Assembly (NCBI GenBank): GCA_947572385.1
Contig: CANPBX010000024.1
Coordinates: forward strand, 1-35,718
Direction: 5' to 3'
Length of the DNA: 35,718 nt
From: an uncultured Clostridia bacterium
GTDB taxonomy: Bacteria; Bacillota; Clostridia; Oscillospirales; Acutalibacteraceae
The notes under the pieces were generated by a model. The model made no database searches. It saw nothing but the letters and a program-made list of their open reading frames with translations, and had not been told where the DNA came from. The position numbers and the translations under genes were made by a program. This document shows positions 24,512-33,014 of the stretch, piece after piece (the stretch's first letter is position 1; every line of letters starts with the position of its first letter).

Positions 24512-26101
24512 ATGAAACGAAGACTGATTTCCGTTATGCTTGCCGCCGCGCTGATACTTGCGCTGTTCGCGGCCTGCGGCGGCAATGAGGAGAGCTCATC
24601 TAAGGAGACAGGGAGCACCCAGTCATCTTCCGGCAGCTCTGAAGCAGAGAGCAGCACGCCTGAGAGCTCGTCGGAGAGCTCCGGGGAAGAGGAGGCTTCC
24701 GGCAGCGAGCCCATGAACCTTGTGGTGGCCTACCCGCTTATTAACGGCGTGCCCCAGGACAACAAGCTCATTGAGGCCGAGATCAACAAGATAACCCAGG
24801 AGAAGCTCAACGACACCATCGAGCTTATGCCTATCTCTATGGGCAACTACCAGCAGCAGATGCAGCTCATGCTGGCAAGCGCCGAGAAGCTGGACTGCTT
24901 CGTTATCCGCTCCAACAGCTTCAACGCCTATTATTCAGCAAACCAGATGACCGACCTTACCGACCTTATCCAGGAGTACGGCCAGGGCATTATTGAAGCG
25001 GTGGGCCAGAGCTTTATCGACGCGGGCAAGCTGGACGGCAAGCTCTACGGTATCACGACCAACCGCGACCTGGCTATCGGTCACGGCGGCCTGGTGGTCC
25101 GCCAGGACTACATGGAGGAAGCGGGCTATAAGAAGGAGGATATCAAGACCATCGACGACCTTGACGGCCTGTTCGCAAAGGTCCATGAGAACCATCCCGA
25201 CGTCCAGATAATCACCAGCAACTCCGGCAGCTCCATCTACGGCACCCTGGGCATGAGCTTCGACCCGCTTACAGACGGCTTCGCGGTGCTGCGCAACTTC
25301 GGCCTTGACGACCTGACAGTTGTGAACGCCTTCGCCACAGAGGAATATAAGGAGTATTGCCTCCACGCCAGGAAATGGTATGAGGCCGGGTACATCAGCG
25401 CGGACATAGCCGCCGTAACCGAGGGGGGTCCCTCTCAGGTAAAGGCCGGGCGGGCATTCGCCTATAATAACCGCTATAAGCCCGGCGCGGACAACCAGGA
25501 GTCAAAAATATGCGGGACTCCCGTTGTGACCCTCACAGTCCTGAGTGACGCCACCTACACATCTGTTCCCCAGAGCTTCATGTGGGGCATTCCCTACTCA
25601 GCCGAGAGCCCGGAGAGGGCCATGGAATACCTGAATGAGCAGTACACCAACCCCGACATTATGAACCTGCTGGCCTGGGGTATTGAGGGCACCCATTATG
25701 ACATGACCGACGACGGACATATCACCGCCGCAGCAGCCCTCAACGGCGCGGAGTCCGGGTATAATCCCAGCGCCGGATGGATATTCGGCAACCAGTTTAT
25801 CACGCACGTATGGGAAGGGGACGACCTGAACCTTTACAAGGAACTGAAGGCCTTCAACGATGGGGCCGACAAGTCCAAGGCCTTTGGCTTCACCTTCAAC
25901 AGCGACAGCGTGCTCACCGAGATAGCCGCCGTGCAGGGTGTCTATGACCAGTATAAGATCGGCCTTGAGAGCGGACTTGTTGACACCGAGGCCACACTGT
26001 CCCAGATGCTTTCCGAGATGGAGAGCGCGGGGATAGGCAAAATAATAGAGGAAAAGCAGAGGCAGCTTGATGAGTGGGCCGAAGCAAACGGAGTTTCCTG
26101 A
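24512..26101 (+). CDS. Extracellular carbohydrate-binding lipoprotein (ABC solute-binding protein)
   Basis: A lipoprotein of 529 residues. Residues 1-22 are a signal peptide with lipobox LFAAC, Cys22 being lipidated, followed by a Ser/Glu-rich linker to about residue 70. The mature part resembles the large LplA/YtcQ-like solute-binding proteins of Firmicutes that feed LplB/YtcP-type permeases. The ATG at 24512 has GAGG 7 bases before it. An upstream ATG (24494) with GGGG is a possible alternative. It delivers a saccharide to the two permeases that follow; the sugar is unknown. A stem-loop separates it from the permeases, which usually allows more binding protein than permease. Confidence 0.9.
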   Translation: MKRRLISVMLAAALILALFAACGGNEESSSKETGSTQSSSGSSEAESSTPESSSESSGEEEASGSEPMNLVVAYPLINGVPQDNKLIEAEINKITQEKLNDTIELMPISMGNYQQQMQLMLASAEKLDCFVIRSNSFNAYYSANQMTDLTDLIQEYGQGIIEAVGQSFIDAGKLDGKLYGITTNRDLAIGHGGLVVRQDYMEEAGYKKEDIKTIDDLDGLFAKVHENHPDVQIITSNSGSSIYGTLGMSFDPLTDGFAVLRNFGLDDLTVVNAFATEEYKEYCLHARKWYEAGYISADIAAVTEGGPSQVKAGRAFAYNNRYKPGADNQESKICGTPVVTLTVLSDATYTSVPQSFMWGIPYSAESPERAMEYLNEQYTNPDIMNLLAWGIEGTHYDMTDDGHITAAAALNGAESGYNPSAGWIFGNQFITHVWEGDDLNLYKELKAFNDGADKSKAFGFTFNSDSVLTEIAAVQGVYDQYKIGLESGLVDTEATLSQMLSEMESAGIGKIIEEKQRQLDEWAEANGVS

Positions 26102-26113
26102 CAAGCAGAAGCC

Positions 26114-26158
26114 ATAGCACCGCGCGAGCCGTCATATCCCGGCGGCTCGCCGTGCTAT
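26114..26158 (+). other. Stem-loop between binding protein and permease genes
   Basis: Two 7-bp stems (26114-26120 with 26152-26158, and 26125-26131 with 26143-26149) separated by a small internal loop. No T run follows. This kind of structure in binding-protein operons commonly stabilises the upstream part of the message or gives partial termination. Confidence 0.6.
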
Positions 26159-26201
26159 ATAAACGAAAGCTTTATCAATTAGAGTTTCAAAGGGGTGTGA
26201 C

Positions 26202-27155
26202 TTGTTGAATACATTAGCTGCTAGTGAAAATAGGAAGGCAGGCTCGGTGTGGCGGCGCTTAAAATTCGGGATACCGCTTTACACCATGATGATACCCGGG
26301 TTTATATACCTGTTTGTCAATAACTATATGCCAATGGCGGGCCTTATAGTGGCCTTCAAGCAGTACGACGCCCGCAAGGGCATTTTCGGCAGCGACTTTA
26401 TCGGCTTCCAGAATTTCAAGTATCTCTTCGCCACAAAGGACGCGCTGGTGATAACCAGGAATACGCTGCTGTATAACGGGGTCTTCATAGTTCTCAATAC
26501 GGTGCTCTCTATCTTTATAGCGATTCTTTTAAGCGAGCTCTTCTCAGTGGGGGCAAGGAAGCTCTATCAGAGCGTGATACTTCTGCCCTTTTTGATCTCC
26601 ACCGTTATCGCGGGCTATATTGTCTACGGCTTTTTAAGCGCCGACTCCGGCTTTATAAATAAGAGCATTCTGCCCCTATTGGGCATAGACGATATATCCT
26701 GGTATAACGAGCCAAAATACTGGCCGGTTATTATAACCCTTGTGTATATATGGAAAAACGTGGGCTATAACTGTATTATTTACCTGTCGGCTATCATTGG
26801 CATAGACAGGCAGTATTACGAGGCGGCGGCCCTTGAGGGCGCGGGGAAGGTGCGGCAGATATTCAGCATCACCCTGCCCATGATAAAGTCGGTCACCATC
26901 ATGCTTATCCTGCTGGCTATAGGGCGGATATTTTACGCGGATTTCGGCCTGTTCTATCAGGTGCCCATGAATTCCGGGGCCCTGTTCCCGACCACGAATG
27001 TTATCGACACCTACGTATACCGCAGTCTCATCCAGATAGGCAATATCGGCATGTCCTCGGCAGCAGGATTCTACCAGTCTATAGTCGGCCTTGTGCTGGT
27101 CTCGGTCTCAAACCTTGTGATACGCAGGGCTGACCCCGAGAGCGCGCTGTTCTGA
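26202..27155 (+). CDS. ABC sugar transporter permease (LplB-like)
   Basis: A 317-residue membrane protein with about six transmembrane segments. The ATPase-docking EAA loop reads YEAAALEGAGKVRQIFSITLP near residues 206-226. The N-terminal segment IPLYTMMIPGFIYLFVNNYMP is typical of the LplB/MalF branch. The start appears to be TTG (tandem TTG TTG) with AAGGGG about 6 bases before it. The second permease follows after 13 bases. Confidence 0.92.
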   Translation: MLNTLAASENRKAGSVWRRLKFGIPLYTMMIPGFIYLFVNNYMPMAGLIVAFKQYDARKGIFGSDFIGFQNFKYLFATKDALVITRNTLLYNGVFIVLNTVLSIFIAILLSELFSVGARKLYQSVILLPFLISTVIAGYIVYGFLSADSGFINKSILPLLGIDDISWYNEPKYWPVIITLVYIWKNVGYNCIIYLSAIIGIDRQYYEAAALEGAGKVRQIFSITLPMIKSVTIMLILLAIGRIFYADFGLFYQVPMNSGALFPTTNVIDTYVYRSLIQIGNIGMSSAAGFYQSIVGLVLVSVSNLVIRRADPESALF

Positions 27156-27168
27156 CAGGAGGGATAAT

Positions 27169-28065
27169 ATGAAGACAAAAGAAGAAAAGCGCTTCCAGGT
27201 ATTCAGCCATATAGTGCTGCTGGTATTCGCGCTGTTTTGCATGATCCCCCTCGTACTGCTGCTGATGTCCTCCTTTGAGGAGAACTCTACCTTGATACGG
27301 GAGGGCTACGGCTTCTGGCCCAAGGCCTTCAGCTTTGAGGCATATGAGTACCTGTTCCGCCATGGAGGGCAGATATTCACATCCTACTTTGTCACCTTCT
27401 TCGTCACCGTGGTGGGAACAGCAGTGAGCATCGTGCTCACCACTATGCTGGCGTACCCCCTCTCCAGGGACGATCTTCTGGGCAGGAAGGTGCTGGGCTT
27501 CCTGGTGTTCTTCACAATGCTGTTTAACGGCGGCCTGGTGCCCACATACCTTATCTATACCAACACCCTGCACCTGAAAAACACCGTCTGGGCGGTGATA
27601 GTGCCCCGCCTGCTCCTTGGGGCCTACTACGTCCTGCTGATGAAGAGCTTCTTCACCACCTCTATCCCAAAGGCGATAATCGAGGCCGCGAAGGTGGATG
27701 GCGCGGGGGAGTATAGGATACTGGTGCAGGTAATCGTGCCAATGAGCAAGCCGATAATCGCCACGGTACTTATGCTCACCGCCATAAACTACTGGAACGA
27801 CTGGTATAACGGCTTTATTTACATTACGACCAAAACAGAGTATTATACTATACAGGCGCTCTTAAACCGAATGCTTCAGGATATACAGTACCTGAGCAAT
27901 AACGCCGCCACAATGGGCAATATCAGCGAGTCCGTGTCGAAGATACCGTCCACATCCGTGCGCATGGCAATAAGCGTGGTGGGCCTTCTGCCGATACTGA
28001 TAGTCTACCCCTTTGTACAGAACAGCTTTGTCAAGGGCATTACCCTTGGGGCCGTAAAGGGGTAA
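27169..28065 (+). CDS. ABC sugar transporter permease (YtcP-like)
   Basis: A 298-residue partner permease of the MalG/YtcP branch with about six transmembrane segments. Its EAA loop is IIEAAKVDGAGEYRILVQVIVP. AGGAGGG precedes the ATG. No ATP-binding subunit follows, so a shared MsmX-type ATPase encoded elsewhere is the likely energiser. The isomerase gene starts 20 bases later. Confidence 0.93.
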   Translation: MKTKEEKRFQVFSHIVLLVFALFCMIPLVLLLMSSFEENSTLIREGYGFWPKAFSFEAYEYLFRHGGQIFTSYFVTFFVTVVGTAVSIVLTTMLAYPLSRDDLLGRKVLGFLVFFTMLFNGGLVPTYLIYTNTLHLKNTVWAVIVPRLLLGAYYVLLMKSFFTTSIPKAIIEAAKVDGAGEYRILVQVIVPMSKPIIATVLMLTAINYWNDWYNGFIYITTKTEYYTIQALLNRMLQDIQYLSNNAATMGNISESVSKIPSTSVRMAISVVGLLPILIVYPFVQNSFVKGITLGAVKG

Positions 28066-28085
28066 TAATAGAGGAGGAGAAACAT

Positions 28086-28952
28086 ATGTCACTGAAATTA
28101 GGAATACAGCTCTTCTCCGTCCGGGAGGAGATGGCAAAAAGCGTGGAGGACACCATCAGGGCCCTGGCTGATATCGGCTACAGGCGGCTGGAGCTCTCAA
28201 ACCATAACGCGCTTAATGATTTCGGCACTGGTTTCGGCATGAGCGCCAGGGACTTCAAAAAGCTTTTGGAGGAGCTTGGGCTGGAGGCCGTCACAAACAC
28301 GGTGAACCCCTACACAGATGACAATATAGACAAGCTCATCGAGTACCATGTGGAGATAGGGGCCAAGGGGTTGGTGCTCCCGGTGGTATGGTACGAGACA
28401 AAGGACGACGTGCTGCGCTGCTGTGAGAACATCAACCGCTGGGGCAAAAAATGCCATGAGGCCGGGCTGTATTATCTTTTCCACAACCATTTTCACGAGT
28501 TCCAGAAGTTCGACGGCAAAACAGTAGTAGACATGGTATTGGAAAACACCGACCCCGACTACGTGGGCTTTGAGCTGGATACCTACTGGGCAATGCGGGC
28601 GGGTGTGGACCCATGCGACGTGCTTCGGCAGCAGGGGAAGCGCTGCAAGGCCATACACCAGAAGGACTACACCAAGGGCCGGGAGGACCATATAAACCTG
28701 CTGGAGCTGACCGGTACGAAGGGGGTCTCAAGGGACAGGTTTATGGAGATATGCCAGTCCGTGAACTACGAGAAGGACTTCACGGAAATAGGGGACGGCA
28801 TTATGGACATTCAGAGGATAATAGACACAGCCTTGGAATGCACGGACGCCGAATACATCCTTCTGGAGCAGGACCATGCAAGTATGCCCCAGCTCGACAG
28901 CGTGCGCAGGAGCTTTGAGAACTTCAGGCGCTTTGGCGGGATAGAGTTCTAA
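28086..28952 (+). CDS. Sugar phosphate isomerase/epimerase (TIM barrel)
   Basis: A 288-residue member of the xylose isomerase-like TIM barrel family. Likely metal ligands lie in LVLPVVW, FHNHFHEF, VGFELDTYW, AIHQKDY and ILLEQDHA. The substrate may be a keto-sugar, inosose or sugar acid, and cannot be fixed by sequence. GAGGAGG precedes the ATG. Its TAA shares bases with the ATG of the transporter gene (TAATG). Together with the Gfo/Idh/MocA enzyme it suggests isomerisation plus oxidation of the imported sugar. Confidence 0.88.
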   Translation: MSLKLGIQLFSVREEMAKSVEDTIRALADIGYRRLELSNHNALNDFGTGFGMSARDFKKLLEELGLEAVTNTVNPYTDDNIDKLIEYHVEIGAKGLVLPVVWYETKDDVLRCCENINRWGKKCHEAGLYYLFHNHFHEFQKFDGKTVVDMVLENTDPDYVGFELDTYWAMRAGVDPCDVLRQQGKRCKAIHQKDYTKGREDHINLLELTGTKGVSRDRFMEICQSVNYEKDFTEIGDGIMDIQRIIDTALECTDAEYILLEQDHASMPQLDSVRRSFENFRRFGGIEF

Positions 28953-30115
28953 TGAAAAAAGGATTTTCAGCGGCGGCAGGCTGTTTTCTGTGCGAGCTGG
29001 TCGCCGTGGGCGTGGGGGCGGGGACAAACAGCCTCTACACCGCGCCGATCTGCAATGACCTGGGCATTTCCCGCACCGGCTACTCTTTCTCAGTCACTGT
29101 GATATACCTTGTAAACATGCTGGTATATATGATCTTCCCCGTGTTAATGAAGCGGGTGCCCCTGAGAGGGATTTTTGCCCTGGGGCTTCTCAGTGAGACG
29201 GCGGCCTTTCTGATCTACTCCAGGGTAAGCTCCGCCGCGACCCTATACCTGGGGGCGGCCTTCCTGGGGGCGGGGCTGGTGCTCCTGGGCTCTGTGCCGA
29301 TCACAGCCGTTATAAAGAGCTGGTATCCGGACCGCCAGGGCTCGGCCTTTGGGATAGTGCTCTCAGGAAGTGGGATAGGGGGCGCGGCCCTCATTCCGCT
29401 GGCTGGTATACTGATGGACGCATATGGCTGGCGCACAGCCGCCATGTGCTCGGCGGGGCTGATGGTCCTGGCAGCCGTGCCATGCCTGCTGACCGTGCGG
29501 GAAAATAAGCAGGCAGGCAGGGAGGACAGGCACGAAAGCCAGGGGATAAACGGCAGGGGGCTGCTGGCGCTTCTGCTCATATACTCCTTTCTCACAGGGG
29601 CTTCGATCCAGCCCGCCTACCTGTCCATAGCCGCCCATCTGTCAGAGTACGGCGTCAGTGCCAAGGGTGCCTCCACAGTCCTGTCGGTTATCTGCCTGTG
29701 CTCGCTGTTTGTGAAAATACTTCTGGGCGTGGTATCAGACAGGTTCGGGCCCTACCCGGTGGCGGCCTGCTCGCATATTGGGTTTATCCTGGCAATACTA
29801 ACCCTGGTGTTCTTCACAGACTGTCTGCCAGCCTTTGAGCTTTTCTTTGCCTTCGGCTGTGTGCCCCTGGCGCTGGTACTGCCGCTTTTATCCTCGTGCT
29901 TTTTCAATAAATCGGCGGCGCGTGCGCTGTCCCTCTGCATGGCCTTCCAGACCGCGGGGATAGCCCTTGGGATCCTGCTGACAGGCAGGCTCTACGACAT
30001 GCTTTCCTCATACAACGGGGCGTTCCTGCTGCTGGGGGGAGTGAACCTTGCGGCGTTTGTCCTAGTAAGCGCGCTATTTCTTATCCATCATCAAAGAAGG
30101 AGTGTTTCAAAATGA
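28952..30115 (+). CDS. Major facilitator superfamily transporter
   Basis: A 387-residue transporter with about 12 hydrophobic segments. The cytoplasmic loop between segments 2 and 3 (MKRVPLRG) is divergent. SWYPDRQGSAFGIVLSGSGIGG resembles the oxalate/formate antiporter-like or monocarboxylate branch. It may export a product or import a related acid. It is unusual in a locus that already has an ABC importer. The start overlaps the isomerase stop by one base and the stop overlaps the dehydrogenase by 4 bases. Confidence 0.85.
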   Translation: MKKGFSAAAGCFLCELVAVGVGAGTNSLYTAPICNDLGISRTGYSFSVTVIYLVNMLVYMIFPVLMKRVPLRGIFALGLLSETAAFLIYSRVSSAATLYLGAAFLGAGLVLLGSVPITAVIKSWYPDRQGSAFGIVLSGSGIGGAALIPLAGILMDAYGWRTAAMCSAGLMVLAAVPCLLTVRENKQAGREDRHESQGINGRGLLALLLIYSFLTGASIQPAYLSIAAHLSEYGVSAKGASTVLSVICLCSLFVKILLGVVSDRFGPYPVAACSHIGFILAILTLVFFTDCLPAFELFFAFGCVPLALVLPLLSSCFFNKSAARALSLCMAFQTAGIALGILLTGRLYDMLSSYNGAFLLLGGVNLAAFVLVSALFLIHHQRRSVSK

Positions 30116-31209
30116 AAAACGGTAAAATTCAGATTGGAGTCATAGGCTGCGGCGGCATTGCCAACGGGAAGCATTTCCCGGCCCTGGCAAAGCTTTCGGA
30201 CCAGTGCGAGCTCATCGCCTTCTGCGATTTGGTCCCGGAGCGGGCCGAGAAGGCAAAAAAGGACTACGGAGTTCCGTCGGCGAAGGTCTTCACCGACTAC
30301 CACGACCTGCTAAATGTAGACGAGGTGGACGAGGTCCATGTGCTCACCCCAAATGTGTCCCACTGCGAGATAACCTGCGCGGCCCTGAACGCAGGAAAGC
30401 ACGTTATGTGCGAAAAGCCGATGGCTGCTACTCCCGCAGACGCCCGCCGTATGCTTGACGCCTACCATAAGTCCGGGAAGCTGCTGACAATAGGCTATCA
30501 GAACCGCTTCAGGGACGACAGCCTGTTCCTCAAAAGGTACTGCGACGAGGGAAACCTGGGAGAGATATACTTTGCCAAGGCCTACGCGCTGCGCCGCCGC
30601 GGGGTGCCCACCTGGGGCGTGTTCACCGACAAGTCAAAGCAGGGGGGCGGCCCACTTATCGACATCGGCACCCACTCCCTGGACCTTGCCCTCTGGTGCA
30701 TGGACTGCTATAAGCCCCGCACAGTGCTGGGGGCCTCCTATGAGAAGCTGGGGCGGCTTTTGTCTCCGGACAACCAGGGCAACGGCGGTGGGAGCTGGGA
30801 CAATACCACATACGACGTGGAAGACTCGGCCTTCGGCTATATCGTCATGGAGAACGGGGCATCCATTTTCCTGCAGTCCTCCTGGGCGCTGAACATCGAT
30901 GACAGCCGCCAGGCGAAGATAACCCTCTGCGGCACAAAGGCAGGCTCGGACATGAACGACGGCCTGCGTATAAACACCGTCATGCAGAACAGCCAGACGA
31001 TGATCCTGCCGAAGACCGACACCTACCGCCCCGGACAGGACCTGCTGGGGGGCTTCGGCATAGCGGCCGACAGGGAGAGCGAGGCGTGGCTTGGCGCTCT
31101 GCTTGGGAAGAACGAGCTGGTGGTAAAGCCTGAGCAGGCTATTGTAGTCACGGAGATACTCGACGCCATATACAGGTCCTCTGCTGAAAAGCACGCCATA
31201 GATTTCTAA
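30112..31209 (+). CDS. Gfo/Idh/MocA family oxidoreductase
   Basis: A 365-residue NAD(P)-dependent sugar/polyol dehydrogenase. The Rossmann loop is IGVIGCGGIANGKHF, followed by the conserved CEKPMA with the catalytic-region lysine, and GGPLIDIGTHSLDLALW with the Asp and His of the active site. The C-terminal sheet domain is complete. The substrate is unknown. It is the last gene of the sugar operon, overlapping the MFS gene (ATGA), and a stem-loop follows. Confidence 0.93.
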   Translation: MKNGKIQIGVIGCGGIANGKHFPALAKLSDQCELIAFCDLVPERAEKAKKDYGVPSAKVFTDYHDLLNVDEVDEVHVLTPNVSHCEITCAALNAGKHVMCEKPMAATPADARRMLDAYHKSGKLLTIGYQNRFRDDSLFLKRYCDEGNLGEIYFAKAYALRRRGVPTWGVFTDKSKQGGGPLIDIGTHSLDLALWCMDCYKPRTVLGASYEKLGRLLSPDNQGNGGGSWDNTTYDVEDSAFGYIVMENGASIFLQSSWALNIDDSRQAKITLCGTKAGSDMNDGLRINTVMQNSQTMILPKTDTYRPGQDLLGGFGIAADRESEAWLGALLGKNELVVKPEQAIVVTEILDAIYRSSAEKHAIDF

Positions 31210-31230
31210 CCTATTAGCCAATGGGACTGC

Positions 31231-31271
31231 AAGATAGAGCTTTGCACAGGTTACGTGAAAGGCTCTATCTT
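31231..31271 (+). terminator. Stem-loop terminator after the sugar operon
   Basis: A perfect 10-bp stem (31231-31240 with 31262-31271, AAGATAGAGC) with a further TTT-CAC/GTG-AAA pairing inside, followed by GTTTAAT. It is 21 bases past the dehydrogenase stop. The T run is short, so termination may be partial and the histidine kinase could be partly read through. Confidence 0.7.
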
Positions 31272-31334
31272 GTTTAATATTAAAGCGGGGCCCCGGAGCG
31301 TATCCTGGGCCGCTGGCTGGGGAGGTAAGCTGAT

Positions 31335-33014
31335 ATGAAGGAGACAATGCGGGCCGGTATGGTGAGGAGCGTGTCGGTGGTGGTGGCGCCGCTCGTTATC
31401 CTGCTGATCGCGGTGAATATTTTCAGCTCCAAGACAGCGTCGCTGCGGGCGGAGGAGAGCGTGCGGTCAGCCCTGAAGATACAGGCCATCTCCATAAACG
31501 ACGTGCTCTCCGAGACGGAGAAGAGCGTGAAGGACATTATTACAAACCACCTTCAGGACATCCTCGTTATCCAGAAGGGCGCCACAGACCTCAGTGACTA
31601 CCTTTCAAAGCAGGCAATCCTGACGGCGATGAAAAGCCATACCGCGGCGACGAACACCGAGGACGCCCTTTTTCTATACTCCCCGCAGGAGGGCTACCTC
31701 CTGCTGAATTCCCCGGAGCTCACAGGGCTTCAGCGGGTGGAGTTCTGCGACTATATCCCGGAGGTCTTTGCCGGGGAGGAGTATATAAAGGCCGGGTGGC
31801 ATATTAGGGAGGTGTGCGGCAGCGTCTACGTCTTCATGTGGAGGCGGGCAGGGGGGCTTTATGTGGGAGGGGCCGTGACCCTGGATGAGTTGGCGGGGAT
31901 GGTGCTGGAAGAGTCCGCGGAGATACTGAAAAACTCCAGGCTGTTTTTCATGGACCGGGAGCTATGCGCTGCAGTGGAAGCTGACGGAAGGGCTGCTCTG
32001 AGGGAGGAGGTACCGGAGGGGGTCTATATGCTTTCACAGCCTGTGGGGGACTCCAATATCATGGTGTGCTTTGCCTATGGTAGCTTCCCACTGCTGTCTG
32101 CTATGGGTGCTCCAATGCTGCTGGCGCTGCTGCTTTCGGTGATAATACTCCTCTGTATGCCGCTGCTCATAGGCCGCATAAGCTTTAACTTTACAAGGCC
32201 CTTTCACGATATCCAGCAGGGCATGAGACTTGTACAGCAGGGGGATTTTAAAACGCAGATAGAAGGCTCCTTCCCATACCGGGAGACCGAGGATATGCGC
32301 TGTGCCTTTAACGAGATGGTAAGGCAGATAACCATACTGAAAAACGATGTATATGAGGAAAAGCTCTTAAGGGAGAAGACAGAGTCGAATTTCTACCAGC
32401 TCCAGGTGAAGCCCCATTTCTATCTGAACAGCTTAAACCAGATCCATATACTGGCGCAGCTTGGGGACCTTGAGGGGATATCCCAGGCCGTCCTGCAGCT
32501 TATTGAGTATTTCCGCTACCTTCTGCGCAGCAACGAGCAGACGGTCATGCTGAAGGATGAGATAAAGCATATCGAAAACTTTTTCCTGATACAGAAGCGG
32601 AAGTACCCGCTGGGCTTCGGGTTTAAGGTAGACATGCCCGAGGAGCTGCTCTGCCTGCAGATACCGCCTCTTTTCCTTTTGACCTTTGCGGAGAACAGCA
32701 TAAAATACGCCACCGGCGTATACGACAGGCTGGAGCTGCTGCTAAGAGGGGAACGGGCCGGTAATGGAGGCTATAGGCTGGTGCTTGAGGACAGCGGGCC
32801 GGGGTTCAGCAGCGGGGTGCTCTCGGCCCTGCAAAAGGGGGAGAAGCTGAAGGCCCCTGACGGGCATGTATGTATTGGCATTGCCAACGCCCAGCAGCGC
32901 CTGCGATTTGTCTACGGTGATGAGGCCGGTGTCAGCTTCAAAAACGGCGGGACCCTGCCCGGGGCCCATATAGAGATTTACATCCCGGAAGGGGAAGGGG
33001 AGGAGATATCATGA
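31335..33014 (+). CDS. Sensor histidine kinase, YesM/LytS type
   Basis: A 559-residue membrane sensor. The first transmembrane segment is at about 14-31, followed by an extracellular sensing region of about 220 residues, a second segment at about 256-279 and a HAMP linker at 280-335. The kinase core has the phospho-acceptor His361 in QLQVKPHFYLNSLN, the N-box at FAENSIKYA (Asn454) and a G-box EDSGPGFS near 485. This is the His_kinase (YesM) class that pairs with AraC-type regulators next to sugar transporters. GGAGG lies 9 bases before the ATG, and the regulator gene overlaps by 4 bases. Confidence 0.93.
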   Translation: MKETMRAGMVRSVSVVVAPLVILLIAVNIFSSKTASLRAEESVRSALKIQAISINDVLSETEKSVKDIITNHLQDILVIQKGATDLSDYLSKQAILTAMKSHTAATNTEDALFLYSPQEGYLLLNSPELTGLQRVEFCDYIPEVFAGEEYIKAGWHIREVCGSVYVFMWRRAGGLYVGGAVTLDELAGMVLEESAEILKNSRLFFMDRELCAAVEADGRAALREEVPEGVYMLSQPVGDSNIMVCFAYGSFPLLSAMGAPMLLALLLSVIILLCMPLLIGRISFNFTRPFHDIQQGMRLVQQGDFKTQIEGSFPYRETEDMRCAFNEMVRQITILKNDVYEEKLLREKTESNFYQLQVKPHFYLNSLNQIHILAQLGDLEGISQAVLQLIEYFRYLLRSNEQTVMLKDEIKHIENFFLIQKRKYPLGFGFKVDMPEELLCLQIPPLFLLTFAENSIKYATGVYDRLELLLRGERAGNGGYRLVLEDSGPGFSSGVLSALQKGEKLKAPDGHVCIGIANAQQRLRFVYGDEAGVSFKNGGTLPGAHIEIYIPEGEGEEIS

